Shown: positions 23,307 through 37,475 of the stretch, piece after piece
How positions within the stretch are numbered: position 1 is the stretch's first letter
Layout of the letters: the number at the start of each line of letters is the position of its first letter
Source of the DNA: Rostratula benghalensis
Taxonomy: Eukaryota; Chordata; Aves; Charadriiformes; Rostratulidae
Direction of reading: 5' to 3'
Length of the DNA: 64,000 nucleotides
Assembly (NCBI GenBank): GCA_013399305.1
Contig: VXAI01000019.1
Location: forward strand, 4,092,491 to 4,156,490
Translations under genes and position numbers: made by a program
Notes under the pieces: generated by a model
The model's input: only the letters and a program-made list of their open reading frames with translations
Told to the model about the DNA's origin: nothing
Databases searched by the model: none

Positions 23307-23862
23307 TCATAGAATCATAGTATGTATGATTAGAGTCGGAAGGGACCTCAAAGACCACCCAGTTCCAACCCCCCTGCCCTGGGCAGGGACACCTCCCACC
23401 AGACGAGATTGATCCAAGCCCCATCCAGCCTGGCCTTGAACCCCTCCAGGGATGGGGCAGCCACAGCTTCTCTGGGCAACCTGTTCTAGTTTCTTACCAC
23501 CCTCACAATAAACAATTTCTTTCTAGTATCTAAATCTTCCCTCTTTCGATTATTACCCCTTATTCTGTCACTACATTCCCTGACAAAGTGCCTTCCCCAT
23601 CTCTCTTGTAGGTCCCCTTCCAGTACTGGAAGTCTATTATAAGGTCTCCCTGGAGCCTTCTCTTCTCCAGGCTGAACAACCCCAGCTCTCTCAGCCGGTC
23701 TTCATAGGAGAGGTGCTCCAGCCCTCTGAGCATCTTCGTGGCCCTCCACTGAAGCTGCTCCTGTGTTGAGGACTCCAAACTGGACACAGTACTCTAAGCA
23801 GGGTCTCATGAGAGCAGAATAGAGGGGTAGAATCTCCTCTCTTGACCTGCTGGCCACATTTA
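23307..23862 (-). mobile_element. CR1 LINE, 3' part, minus orientation
   Basis: Starts TCATAGAATCATAGTATGTA and GTCGGAAGGGACCTCAAAG. It continues through the reverse complement of the 3' untranslated region to the RT C-terminus (minus-strand frame with [20 protein letters not shown]) and CCAAACTGGACACAGTACTC. It abuts the CpG island. Confidence 0.93.
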
Positions 23863-26800
23863 TTTTCATGTTTCTCCTGAGCCACAGCCGAGCATCCCCC
23901 TGCCCCCAAGCTGGGGCAGATGCTGCTCTCTCTTCCACACCAAATTTCCCTGCCCTGGAACATTTTCAGAGGTGCTGAGGGTGCAGATTGCCCCTAAACC
24001 CAGAGTAGGGGGGTCAGCACGGCACAATCCTACTCGTAACAATAACAATTTATTTCTAACCAAGTCCAGTGTCTCTGCAAATCCTTCAGGACATATCCCA
24101 AAAGCAGATATGCTGCATGACAAATTACTGATGTAGGGCTATTATTCTTTTAATGTACAAACAAAACACTAAAAGCTCCCTACAGAGCCACACAAAGTAT
24201 CCCATTTTAAAAGGAAGTTTATGTGAAAAAGTAATATATTATATTTTAAAGAGAAAATAAAATATTTTCTATTCTATTTAAAACAAGAAATTGTTTTCAC
24301 AAGTCCAAGTAAAAGTTTTATGGACAGCTTTTAGATTAGTGTCCTCTTCACATTGTCTGTGAATTTACATGGCCCCATTTTCCCAAGAACCTGATCATTG
24401 GTTTCCTGGATGGGTTTATCTAATTTTATGAATTAGATTGCTTTACTTAGCCTAGCCCAGAGGCAATTTAGAGAACTAAGAATCCAGCTCTAGGATGGTT
24501 CCCGGTTCAAAACCTCCTCTTCTCTCTCTATTGGGCCAGTTACAAAGGCAGCTTTTGCAACCCTTTTCTCTCCATCTTCCACTGCTCCAGCAAGAACAAG
24601 GATGTGTCATTACCAGTACATGTGCTACGGTAATGCCTTTACTTTCCATCCAGGGATTTCTAATCCCCAAGAGAGAAGCCTGGAGCTAGAGAACTGAGAC
24701 ATCACTTTGAAATTAACCTTTTAGTCAGGGTTAGAGAAGGTCAAAGTGCCTCATTTCATTATTTCACTATTTCAACATTTTTTAAAGAGGTATCACGATG
24801 TTTGCACCACTGGGTTTATGTGAATATATTTTGCTATTAAACGTTTCAGCTTTTTATATACTGAAATAGTAAAGAAACTGGAATTTAGGATTTGGGTATT
24901 CTCGTGTTGTGGAAATATATTTTTTTGGCAATTTCTACCTCTAAGAACTTTCTCCCAAAGGTGACAGCCTTCTTAAAACTTTGCTCTTATTAAACTTCCT
25001 CAAATAGGTATGCATTTTTGATTTGCAGTAGTTTCTGTTTGCCAGTGTGTGCCCACAGTATTTAATTGTCTGGTTTCAGAATCCCTTCCTGTTTTGTTCT
25101 TCCCCCTTTCTCTGGCACACTTTCATATTTGATTTTACAGTGTATTTCCAACAAAACATCTATATCCCAATACAGAACATATACAATTGCCCCCACACCA
25201 AATGATTTCCCTGTGAATGCTGCAAACTTTATCATTAAAGTAAAAAAAAACCAGGATTTGACTTGCACTCATGCAGAAATAGATCCATAGGTACTGTCAT
25301 TATAAGAAAGTTAGGGGAAATACATTAAATCACCAATTTATCTTTTCTACATAAGACAGTAAAATAATTTGAAAAGCACAGAATTGTTATGGTCCTATTT
25401 TTTCCCACGATAAACCTCTTTAACAGAAAATGTCCCATTTTATTAGATTTTGAAAAGGCAGCATCCAAAGATCAGGTTAGCAGTCGCTTAGTCTTTAAAG
25501 CCACCAAACTTCTCAGGTTTTTTGTAGGCGCAAAAAGCCACCACTAGATGTCAGGGTTAACTTTTTGCCAAACGCGAAGGAACGGGTTCGCTTCTTTTTA
25601 GGGACCGACGCAAACCCATAGAACATCTCCTGAAGTTCCAAGTTCCTGAAGGGAAAAGTTCAGCCTAAGGACTGACCCTGCGTCTGGCTCAGCATCAGGG
25701 CTATACGGCTGGCACAGCTCAAGTTGTTGGATTAAATTTAGAATTGCAAAGAAATTCCACATTCATATTCTTAATAACTTAACATTTAATACATTTAAGA
25801 CGAATCCCATTATTCAGCTGCAGCTGAGAAAGCCAAGCCCACAACCTTAATGAATCTGGGCTGTGTACTGTGATCACTACGCATAAGCTGCCTGCTGCTG
25901 CTATTGAATTTACCAGAATTTTATCTAAACAACAGAAGGAGCAACATATGGACCTAACTGCAGTTTAGCAGCTTTATAACAGAGTAATTCCTGCAAAACT
26001 CAGAGTTGCATCATCATGACAGTGGTGAGACACCTGACAAACATGGCTTATTACTCCTAAGATACAAGCCTTAACCTCCCGCAAGACCGCCCACAAGCTA
26101 TTTATCATATGATGTTCTGGTGGCTGATTCATTAAAATCATGCAAAACCAGAAAGCTGCAAGCACTTCAGGGTTGTTGGGTTTGGAGTTGGTTTGTTGGG
26201 GTGGTTTTTTTGCAACTGACAAAGTAGCTGAGAATTTCTCTCGTGATTCAGTTTGGTGTCTCTTCTCTCTGCTTACTTTGCTTACTGCCATGGGTATAAA
26301 TGCCTGACTAAAATGCTTTTGACCCATGTTTCTGAATTCTTGGTGGGTCTGAAGGCCAAGTATGAAAGTCCCCAGTGGAGGAATGCTAGTGTTGGAATCT
26401 AGACTTTAACACCGCTCCTCAAAAACAATTTATGAAGCTGATTCACACATGGCAATAAGCTGGTTTGAATTTGAAGCATAGAATGGAACGTTTTTTGACT
26501 TAGATTTCAGGTATGTCTTTGTATTTAAGAGGACATGGACTGAAGGGAGAGGTGGTGAATAATTCTGGGTTAATACTTTTATCCCAAACGATGCCAGTAG
26601 GAGATTTATCTTATTAGTTTGATGGCAGTTCAGGGTAAGAGCAAAGTGTGTGGCAAATAGTATGAAAATCAGAAGGAATTCTATCCTTTGATGTTTCCCT
26701 GCAATGTGAGTGTGGGCAGGCTCTTATACTTCCCCTTTATCTTTGTCCCTGTGCTATAGGTGGAGGTGAAACTTGGTTTTCATTTCTAGAAAAACCTTGG

Positions 26801-29800
26801 GCACGTGCAGATGAAATTTACTGCCTATTAGCAGCTGCATTTGCACGTGTAATGAGCAATCAACAGTGTACAATTTCACTAGATTTTCAGTTTGGTTCTT
26901 CCTCTGAGATTTTTGCCACCTGTATGGAAAATGACCTGACCATGAAATTTAACAGCTCTCCTGAACTATTCTTGTATTGCTTTTTTCTCCCTTTTCTCAT
27001 GTTCCATTGAAATGGCTGCTACAGCCAGTTGAGTGTTGTGTGAATTAAGTTTTACGTCCTTAAGCACAGACAGTATCTGAATTTATATAGCACCCAACAA
27101 CCTGCAACTCTGGGCATCACCCTGGAGTAAGTGCTGGTTGAAGGAATCAAATTGGAAATTTCCAAAAAAGATCTGCAAGAGATCCAGAGGGCAACTCCTA
27201 TAGTCCTTGAGTCCAAGATCGCATCAAGGTGTGCAAGAGCATTGCGCTGATGTACCTGAGTTAGAGTAGTTGGGTGTATCCAAGCACATAGTAAAAGTGT
27301 CTGAAGCAAATGGTGCTGCTTCGAGCTGAACTGTTTAACCTTTAAATCATTTCTGCTACCAAGGCCATTACTGTAAATACTCAGGAAACAATAGGAAATA
27401 GACAACAACAGACAACAAATCCTTCAAACTGCCAATAAAATTACTTCTATCAAAAAGCAAGACAATTCCCAGTCCTCCAAACACTCTACTTTGTAGGTCA
27501 AGTCAGAGATGACTTGTGGAAAATAAAAAATGAGGGAGACATTTTTACAAACTTAAAAAACTTAAAAATAAAGGGGTACAAATCGTCTTTTAATTGTCTG
27601 TTGAGTTACCCAAGTTGTTTTTGCTACTAATAGTATCCTTTCTTATCAGCAAAAAAGGATAAATTTCACAGAATCTAGGTTTTTAAAACTCAAATAATCA
27701 TTATGCCTTGAAAGAATGTCTTTTCAATTAGTGATTTTTACTGTAAGTTAAGCAAGAACAAAAAAGAAGCTGCTGCAGACCAGCACCACCAGTATTGCTG
27801 CCTGCAACCATTACACATTCCCAGAAAACCTGAACGTGGCTTTAAATTGATCTTACATCAAGAGTAAAACCTTTAGGGTAAAAAAAGACATGTTACTTTT
27901 GCATGTTATTCCAATTAAGTTGATGATTGGAATCTCTTAAATAAAGATGACAGCTAATAACATTCCCTCCAAACAAACTGAAATTGTTTAAAAATATTTT
28001 TTTTTTAAAAAATGGTTCTTGGGCTTGCAGCCTTAACCACAAAGTAATGAAACAGCAGGAAAACCATGAACAGGGAAACACCAAATTTTAAAAATATATT
28101 TTGTTTGTTTTTCCTGTGTTTTAAAGCTTCTCATGTGTTTCTAAATTATCTCATACCTCCTGTTGCAGAGGTGCCTGTTCGTACGTTCACAGAGCAGCTA
28201 TTCAGAAGCAATTCCCTCTGAAGCCACGCTCCCTCACAATATTGACAAGGTCAGTGAGGTCCACAGGAAATCATTTGCTGAGTAAGTGCTAGTTGTGCAA
28301 TTTACAGCTGCTTAGATGAGCAGTTTTAATTTACAGCACATTTTTTTGAGTTGCCAACCTGTTCTAAGGAAAAACACCTGAGTAACTCCCATCAATCTTG
28401 TTGTATCCCCTCCATAAGTGAGGACATCACCCAGATTTGTAGTGCTAGACACAAATAGGATCATGCTTTTCTATATCCTGTGAAGTAAAATGAGACATAG
28501 TGCCCACTTTGTATAATTACAGCCACTTTTCATTCCTGTCACACATAATATAAGATGACAAAATAAGAGATATCCGAGCTCTGAAAGCAGTTCAGGGACA
28601 TAATTGAAGGAATGATTAATGCTGCTGCACAGAAAGGATCTCCTTAATCATTTAGATACAGAACAGATCATGGCTCTTTAAAAGCACTTATAGTAGACAA
28701 CATTAGAATGCTGTTTTCTGCCAGTTACCCTGCCCAGTTTCACAGAAGTTTTACATCAACAACTTTAAAAGTTGAAAAGGGAGGCGGGAGGGGACGACGG
28801 GAGGGAGAAGGTCAAAGGATATCAAAAAAGTGATTTGTTCTCTTAAGCAAATAAAACATTGTGTGCACAAATACATTCCTGTACAGTGCCTGGAAACACA
28901 TCACAGGAGGGTTCTCTAATAAAGCTATCATATTATTCATTAACATTTAAAAACTATTCCAGCATACTGCTCCGTGGCGTGTTCTCAGCCTGCTTTGCCG
29001 CAGTTAAGACAGAGGTCCAAGGTTCATAGGGGAGGGCTTGTAAGCAGCTGACAAACAATGTGCTTGAAATTCCTTCCTTTTGTAGCAGGAGTGCAAAAAT
29101 ACAGTTGAATAATTAAGCTATTGAACTAGGATTTCTGCCGAAAAAGACTAATTTGTAAGCTGTGCCCAAAGTGTCTGGGTTTGAAGCGATTTGCATATTT
29201 CTCCCTCTGGCATTCTAGGAATGCTATGGGAAACTCGCTAGCCCAGGTCTCAGGGGTAGGTTTCTCATGCATACCTTTTCAGACTTCTCTCTGGAAGTGT
29301 GAAAGCAAAGGGGGTGACATATATATTCCACATATTCGTGTGGCTCGTGAATACAGGTCCCCATGGAACAGGAAGTTAACCCCCAATGCAATGAGATTCC
29401 ATTTATCTAGGTTACATTAAAAATTAATCCTAATGATTTATGCAAAAGCATAAGGGCTCTGATAAACATAAGTAATGAAAGCCAGCCAACTGCTTGTTTA
29501 TTTGCCAGGGTGAAAAAGCAGGCTTTATGTCCGTGAAATAGGAAATAGTGATGACACTGCAGAGAACACTGCACACGCTGGTTGTTCCCATCCAAGCCTT
29601 CTCCTGGAGCTGGAACTGAGCAAAACCAGAATTTGCCTGCAACACTTCAGTATCCACGCTAGATTCTTTATTTCATTGCATAATAAAGCCCTTAATTTAA
29701 TCATGGGAAGTCGTTAAGCTATCAACTCGAATCACTCATCTGTATGAAATTACTTCTAAATGCTAGTGCAAGGAGTGCACCTAAATTACTCATCCAAGAG

Positions 29801-30412
29801 TTCACTTGTATCAAGTCAAGTGATAGAGAGTGGAAAAGCTACTGCAATGGTTCGGGTTCAGCAGAAGACAGGAGCAAACAAGCCAGGCACTGGAGACACT
29901 GTTGGATATAACTCACATTTTGCAGCAGTATGCACATTTAGACATGTCTCTTTCCAGGGTTTTGACATTTTATGGGGATTTTTTCTGCATTTGACATACT
30001 TTTTCACGTCTGTAAGCAAGTACATTTATACCTGTTACACAGACCAGAGCAGAATCCTTTGGAAGGGGAACGGAATTCATGCTCCTTTGCCAAGGGGCAA
30101 CTGAGCATACCTAAGGGAAAAAACATTTTGGGACAGGGCAGGGTGTAGGGCTGTATCAAAGAGGCTCTGCAGGCGCTCAGCGCTCTCTCACCTCACCAGG
30201 AGCACTGAACCTTCCAAGAACCCAACATTGTGGTAGGGAATGCCTGCAATCATCTTTGGCAAGCCCAGAGACTCCCTGGGAAGAGACCATCAATCACTTG
30301 TATCTGCTACATAGGCATTCTGCCCATCACCTCTATCCACTACATAGTACCTGTTGTGCTCTAAGAAACCTTCTACAGCCACAGACCATGGATGGAGGGC
30401 TGGAACTACATA
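23863..30412. other. No gene recognised
   Basis: AT-rich non-coding DNA. Longest open frames are 117-118 residues on the minus strand (25974-26327, 27052-27408) and show no domain, repeat or splice context. A low-repeat stretch at about 28.1-29.3 kb includes an octamer ATTTGCAT near 29190 and looks like ordinary unique sequence that could be conserved; this cannot be judged here. Confidence 0.5.
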
Positions 30413-30525
30413 TCATAGAATCATAGAAAGGTTAGAGTTGGAAGGGACTTTAAAGATCATCAAGTTCCAACCACCTCTGCCACGAGCAAGGACATCTCTG
30501 AGCAGATCAGGCTGCTCAGATTCTT
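30413..30525 (-). mobile_element. CR1 3' end fragment, minus orientation
   Basis: ATCATAGAATCATAGAAAGG, then AGAGTTGGAAGGGACTTTAAAG and CAAGTTCCAACCACC. Typical short CR1 terminus. Confidence 0.93.
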
Positions 30526-31753
30526 CTTCTTCATCTACCCCAAATTCCTGTGCAAATCTATATTACAACAAATAGCATATGTTGTGTCAAATGCAACCTG
30601 CTTAACTGGCTGGCTCTTAACCTCTTATTTTGATACTACAGATACTCTTGCAATGGCATACAGCAAAGAACGCTTTCACTTCTCACCATAAAGCAACTTC
30701 TGATTTTATTTTTTTTTTTTTATACTAGGCAATTTCAATACTGCCCTGCACCAAGAATTAATAAAAGGGGGAGATGGGGGGCGGAAACCTACAGATACAT
30801 GTACACAAGACAAATTTTCAGCAGGCCTAAGTACAAATATAGCAAGTGAAGCTAGGAGAACAGTGATATTCCAACTAATAATTCAGAATGGTAACACAGC
30901 TTAACCTCATGACCAACAGCTTCATGAAAAAAAACAGGCTGTTCCAATGGAAAAAGTTTAAATACAACGTGTATCATTCCACCAGCAGCTTGGAAAGAAA
31001 ACATGATTATACAAAAGTATGAGCAACATTTTTTTTATAAAGTTAGAGCATTTTATGTGCTGTATAATATAACAGAGGAAACTTCCGTCTACAGTCAATC
31101 GTAACAGGGAAAAGCTCTTAGGCCACATCCAGACAGTGCATTTCTAGTTGTTTAAAGCTTTATGCAAGAGGATTTCTTCCACTGTCATAGTTCTCATCTT
31201 TTTAACTTTCAACTGAAATACAGGGAAAATGATACTATATATAGTAAAACCATAAAATTAGTACATGTAAATTAACATTATAGAATTATAAGACTCTTGG
31301 ATTTTTATTAATTCATGTAGGTGAAAATAAAAAATTAGAAAATTGTTAGGTTGCAAATGTATTCAAATAAATTATGAGCAGTACCTTTAATTTTGACACT
31401 CTTCTATTCATTATATATCCTGAATGATGCACGTATGGGAAAAGTAGGGTGTAATCACGTGACTGAATAAAGTTCTCTAAACTGACAAAGCCAAAAAAAT
31501 TGAAGAACTTTAGACACCTGTTTTTTCAGTAGATGTAACCATGTTTACTATAAACTTTTCCTTGCTTCCAAATGTTTTTACTCCCTCTGAAGAAAGCGAT
31601 AAAGTGACTCCTTCATAGGTAACCATAATACAGTGCCTTCTGTGTCAAGGGCAGTTTTTTTAACTCTGACCAAGTCCACCACACAGGACTAAGCAGCCAA
31701 CGTGAGCATAAGAAACCTAACATTTGTTTTCTCTTCAGTCCTAGAGCTGGGAC

Positions 31754-31990
31754 ATAGAAACATAGAATGGTCCAGGCTGGAAGGGACCTCCAGGGTCATC
31801 CAGTCCAACCTTCCTGCAGTCAGCCGGGACACCCCCAACCAGACCAGTTTACCCAGGGCCTCCTCGAGCCTCCCCTTGAAGATCTCCAGGGCACCTCCCT
31901 GGGCAACCTGTTCCAGTGCTCCACCACCCTCAGAGTAAAGAGCCTATTCCTAATATCCAGTCTAAATCTGCTCTTCTCCAGCTTGACATC
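31754..31990 (-). mobile_element. CR1 3' part, minus orientation, different subfamily
   Basis: ACATAGAATGGTCCAGGCTG, then GGAAGGGACCTCCAGGGTCA, and later CTGGGCAACCTGTTCCAGTG and CTAATATCCAGTCTAAATCT. The wording of the terminus (TCCAGGCTGGAAGGGACCTC) differs from neighbouring copies, so it belongs to another CR1 subfamily. Confidence 0.92.
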
Positions 31991-33308
31991 TGCTGTTCCA
32001 TCTTTTCTGAGCTGATACTATGGGTAGTACTAGCTGGTGGTTCTGTCCACTGGACCTGAGAATAAAAATACAGGAAATAGAGTGTCCCTTGGTGCTCTGA
32101 TGATCTAGAACTTTAGGGATGCTCCAGTAAATGAAGAATCTCATTTCAAGCAACTGGCAGTATTGAACCTGGCTGACAATAACCAACTAAGCAGAGGAAA
32201 ATTAAAATGATTTCATTTATTCAGCATCTAAAGACTGTTGTGAGCAATGACACGACACCCACTCGAGAAGTTGCAAGACTACAAACAAAAAACGCTGAAA
32301 ATAGGATGGTAACAGCTCCCTACCTAATATTTTACTGGATTGTAAAGGCTCAACACAGCCCTGCTGGAATCAATGGAGGTTCTGCCCATTTGCATCAGAA
32401 AACAACCTGGCTGCAACTCTTTAGTGATCAACAGCAGTTCAAGTATATTCTAGGGAACCTGTTTGTTTTGCATTCTCCTGACTTTGAAAACTCTTCAGTT
32501 CGTGTATAAAAACGTGCATTGTTCTGGAACATGGATCTACTTGCAAGAGGTGACTCCTTCTTTTGCCTGGGACAGCATTAAAAGCGAAGCAAACTGAACT
32601 TAAGTTAGAAAGGAAATAACAAATACACTGGTGTACAGGGCTAAAAGGCTCGCTGGTGTCACACTATTAAGTCTTAGAAAATTACTCCATCATTCTGCTG
32701 CCTGAGCCTAAGATTCTTTCCTTTCTTCTTAATCTCACTTTCTGGACATTATCCAGCTTACTTGATTCACCTCTCAACTTGTAGCCTCTGTCGATCTTTA
32801 GAAAAATAAGCCCTTTGGATTTTTTTTTTTTTTTCCTATTTTTTTTTTCCTTCCTCCTTTCTTCTTGTTGCCAAGGGTTGTGTTTAAAAAGCACGCTTGC
32901 CTGACTTCCAGGAATTTGCACCAATGTAGAATAGCGATGAGTTACAGCACGTTCCAGAGACGCACAAACTTCCAAGTGCAGAAAGAACCCACGACCAACA
33001 GCTCAGCAGCGGTGGCTTTCCAGGGCTCAGACTTGCACCATTCACTCTTTATTTGTGAGGAGGTTTGTAAATGTTTTGTTGTATTGGTTTAAAACCAACC
33101 AAGATCCAAATAAGCCTGAGAAATGTGTCAGTGTGTGTTGTCAAGTACAGTATTAGAAGCCGGGTGAAAAGTATGTCTGGAAAATTGACTGATTGCTGCT
33201 TAAAAACAATGCTGCAGAGGATTTCAGTAGAAGTAATTGTTCATGCTAATCCTCACGGTAACTGAGGATGCTGTCAAACACTGACTCTCAAGGTCACGTC
33301 TATGTATT

Positions 33309-33400
33309 TCATATTCCAAAATGCTTCTCATTAAGCACAAACATAAATCAGACCTCATATTCCAAAATCCTTCTCATTAAGCACAAGCATAAATCAGATT
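33309..33400. repeat. 46-bp direct tandem duplication
   Basis: Two adjacent copies (33309-33354 and 33355-33400) begin TCATATTCCAAAATGCTTCT or TCATATTCCAAAATCCTTCT and differ at very few positions. Confidence 0.92.
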
Positions 33401-34447
33401 TTCAGTCTTTTGGAGAAAGGGGGTTTAAACCAGAAGCAATGAGAGAGAAGCAGCCTTTCTTCCATTTCTGCATCGCCCAGGACAGCAAAACCTCTGTCTC
33501 CCACAGAGAAGGATGGTCCTTTGCACCACACTTGGATAGGGTTTCTCCCCAGATCTTCTCCTGGAAATATTCTTCCCTGTACAAATTACTAAACATTCCC
33601 AGCAGGAATGACTTGACCCTGAACATCCCAGAACCCTGGACACAACTTGAAATTAAGAAATTATCCTCATCATCTATTATTTTTCTTTCTGACTGCAGTG
33701 CCAGCTTGGCTCTCGGACTTTCTTCCTTGACACTCAAACACTTCCTGAAGAACAAGATTTGCAGAAAAAGCCCTTTCACTTTTCTTTACATTTAAATGAT
33801 GAATTTTTTCAAAAAACACCTCACCAGCTCCATATTTTAAATACAGGCCTCCATGTCATGAGGAAAAATGTTGCTACAAGGTACTAGATGGAGTTTGGTT
33901 TTCAGTGCACCATTTCTCCAGTCACTCCAAGACGTGAGCGATGTCACCCAGGCTAAATTTCACTGCAAGCCCTGTGGTTTAGTGCTCCCTGCTGTCTGGC
34001 TTCCAGCTTCTGGATATGGAACATTCTAGGTTTATGGGTTTAGGTGAAAGGCAGTGGCAGGTTCCTTGGCCTTAAAGTTTCTTCTCATCTTCATGAGTGT
34101 AATGGTCTTTTTCCTGGCACCTATCCCTTTGCAATCCCAATTAAGAATAATGCTGCTAGTTTATGGTGCAATTCAGACACTTCTGCTCAGATGGATTCCA
34201 GATTAAATATCTGGTTCAGAATAAAACTCTGGTCTAAACGGGAAGCATTAAATGTCAGTTATGTCACTGTTAGTTACACCACTATATTTATCCAAGTGTA
34301 ATGTTATGCAGGGAGTGCAGGCAAACATCTGTGAATAGATAAAGCCAGGTAAAAGCTGACAAGATCTTTCAGTTTTTGCTGTACTCGGGTCTTTCATATT
34401 TTTCTATTACCTAAACTATTTACAGTACTCCAAATTAAAAAAAAAAA

Positions 34448-34623
34448 NNNNNNNNNNNNNNNNNNNNNNNNNNNNNNNNNNNNNNNNNNNNNNNNNNNNN
34501 NNNNNNNNNNNNNNNNNNNNNNNNNNNNNNNNNNNNNNNNNNNNNNNNNNNNNNNNNNNNNNNNNNNNNNNNNNNNNNNNNNNNNNNNNNNNNNNNNNNN
34601 NNNNNNNNNNNNNNNNNNNNNNN
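34448..34623. other. Assembly gap (176 N)
   Basis: A run of N flanked on the left by an A-rich tract and on the right by a pentanucleotide repeat. It was probably left open because of simple-sequence repeats, and the true length may differ. Confidence 0.98.
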
Positions 34624-34655
34624 GGAGAGGAGAGGAGAGGAGAGGAGAGGAGAGA
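34624..34655 (+). repeat. (GGAGA)n microsatellite at gap edge
   Basis: Six GGAGA units in a row directly after the gap; the array very likely extends into the gap. Confidence 0.95.
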
Positions 34656-36957
34656 AACTCTTAAGGCACTTTAATTTTTCCTTCTGAAATAGCATCCACC
34701 AAACTAAAAGTGCTGTGCAAAAAAAAATACTTTCCTTGTCCAAAACATCTGAATATAAAGTTACTAAATTGTCACATTGCACCTGCTACTTCTGTCTTTG
34801 AAGGTGACTGTATTTAATTCAAAATTTCATTCAGACCGCGTGATGTCAGATCAAATCTTTCCCAAGAAGGGTTTGATGGAAACAAATTGCTTATGCTTAA
34901 ACATATACATTACAGGGTATCTCATAACCCCAGAACTTGACATACTTGATCTAAGTCTTGGGATATTCAACTAAATTCAGAAGCAAGTCTTAAGGACTGT
35001 TTTATTTAGTGAAATTCATCTCAGTTCTCACTGGGTGAATGACTTGACTTCAAAAAATCAGACAAAGCACTTTGAAAAAGTCAAAACAGCTTTGCAGCAG
35101 CACATTGCAAACAACATTTAATCTAGTTTTGTTCTGTTACAATCATCTGGAAAATAAACTGAGGATAATATGCCCAGCTGTGTATTAGATACTAATTTCA
35201 CTACTAAATTTTACTAATTTCAGCTATTGATGTCAAATGGTGTTGTGAGTCATGCCTAAGGGCACACTTCATAGAAGTGAAGGAGTCAAACATGAAAGCC
35301 CCGCTAGGTTTTCCAAAGAAAGCAAAAAACTGCTAAATTGAGGCAAGATGGACAAAGGGTAAAATTATAATTTAAGTCATCACTAAAAATAGAACCAAAA
35401 ATGTCCTGTTATTCTTTAGTGGGACATTTGTGAGTCACCATTCAAGATTAATCCATCATCAATAGAAAGGTTTTATTAGGACAAGCACTTACAGCAAAGG
35501 CACCTTTATCTGTCACGGTGAAAAGGTCAATTGTCTTCAAATACATCACCACCAGTCACTCGTGGTTTTAGACTAAAAATCCCTGAACTTCGTTGCCAAG
35601 TACCACATTTTTAGATACACCTTGGCAAAACACAGCACTCCAACTGTTAAGCAAACATTATGTCTGGTTTAGAGTTTGCCCCTGTCTCTCAAAGGCAATG
35701 TACAACTAAAAGAGTCCTGGTAAAGAAAAGGGATGGCAACTCAAAGGTTAAAGTAGGGCGTGCTTTAAATCGCCTGTACTCCCCTTGTGGCCTTTTGGTC
35801 TCTCTCCTATTGCTGCTCACACTAGGTGGCAGTTGCCAGCAAAGGCAGGAAAAGCAATTGGGAATTCTAGGCAAATGGTCCACTGCTTCCTCAGTGGGAA
35901 ACTAAATACACTCTACAGATTTTTAGCTGCAGTCATAATACAACACTGCATCCTTCCTTTCTGCTATGAAAATTATACAAAAATATTTTTAATTGCCATG
36001 CGTAGATCTTTAATCAAGCGTAAACACATGTTACTATGAACACCAAATTTAGTCTCTCAGTTATTGATTCTGTTGGCTCCAGAATTCCGGCATGTACAAG
36101 GCAGTGTGCCCACTGAAAGCCCAGGTGAGCAAAAACTTGTCACAGTGATTCCATCAGTCATTCCTCTTTAGTCGAGTCACTAATTGTGGTATGAGAAGGT
36201 CAAGCTGGAAGTAATACATGAAACATTTGAGGCCAATCATCCTTCTCATCCAAATGCTGCTCAAAGATGGAGCTGGACAGAACACAGGAGGCTTCTCAGT
36301 TAAGATGGAAAATGCCTAAAGGCAGCTTCCTGTGGAAGCTCTACTACTGCGTATGTAAAGTACCTCAAAGTCTGCATTACCCAACTCAGAAAGGATTCTT
36401 TTAATCTTATTTGGTATCAACAAAACCAAAACTGCTCCTGATAAAGATAAAACAGAGCCTACCTTCAATCAAAGCAAATGGTAGCACAAGAAAAATAAGA
36501 AAATGTACTGCTTTGAGAAGGAAAGATATCTTTTGAAGATGGCATTGATTTCTAAATTGCCTGAAAAAAGTTTAAAAGTTGCCCTCTGGACTTTACGCTC
36601 CATCCTAGCTACAGTAAAAAAGATAAAAGTTCTTCAGTTTTTGTGCTGGGGCTGGGTATTTGTTGCAAGTCATGGATTGTTGTTTAGGAACAGATTAAGA
36701 AAGTGTTTGGGCATCTTCAGCACTACAGATTTACCTCACTTCTGAACTGTTCACTGAGACAGGACTGCTGATGGCAGCAGTATCTCCTTTTCATAAGCTC
36801 CTCTTGGCTGTGGTTCCAATTGAGTCATTCACAGACTGCTGTCCTCCTAACGGGCAAGGGTAGACCCTCAACAACTCAGCCTTTTCTCTGTGAAACCCTT
36901 AGAACTTAATGAAGGCAACACATTGTTTACTCTGCTCTTTATGAGATATAAAACTCT

Positions 36958-37475
36958 GGAGGAGAATAGAGAACAAGTCCTTTGAGGAGAGGCTGAGGGA
37001 ACCAGGCATGTTTAGCTTGGAGAAGAGGAGCCTGAGGGGAGACCTCATTGCCCTCTATAACTACCTGAAAGGAGGTTTTAGAGAAATGGGTATTGGCCTC
37101 TTCTCCCAAGTGAATAACAACAGGACCAGAGGAAACAGTCTAAAGTTGCAGCAGGGGAGGTTTAGACTAGATATTAGGAAGATTTACTTTACTGGGAGGG
37201 TGGCCAAGCACTGGAAAAGCCTGCCCAGGGAGGTGGTGGAGTCGCAAGCCCTGGGGAGGTATTTAAGAAACGTGTAGATGTGGCACTTCAGGGCATACTC
37301 TAGTGACTGAGATTATTGGTTTGGAAGATTTGCTTTCTGGGGGTTTCTTTGATAGTGGGTGGGGTATGTTTTGCTGGGTTTTGTTGTTGTTTGGGGTTTT
37401 TGTAGGGTTGGTTTTGTGTGTATGTATGGTTGGACTCAATCTCAAAGGTCACTTCCAACCATGAAGATTCTGTGA
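36958..37475 (+). mobile_element. CR1 3' part with internal divergence
   Basis: Starts with GAGGAGAGGCTGAGGGAACC. The broken frame keeps [20 protein letters not shown] and later TGCCCAGGGAGGTGGTGGAG. The 3' end (GGTTGGACTCAATCTCAAAG, CACTTCCAACCATGAAGATT) is separated by a T/G-rich stretch (37310-37415) that is not typical CR1 and may be an expanded simple repeat. Confidence 0.88.

Larger units (their letters stand above)
31991..36957. other. No gene recognised; contains assembly gap
   Basis: AT-rich non-coding DNA. The longest frame, 33268-33795 (175 aa, plus), crosses the 46-bp duplication and has no recognisable domain. The gap is listed separately. Confidence 0.5.

Noticed and set aside
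28169..28248. Possible 80-bp exon with acceptor TTGCAG and donor GTCAGT
   Set aside because: Two of three frames are open but neither resembles a known protein, including SORBS2 as I know it. The donor is weak. Not enough to call.
33268..33795. 175-residue plus-strand open frame
   Set aside because: Crosses a 46-bp duplication, has no recognisable domain or promoter context, and is within the length range expected by chance in 64 kb.
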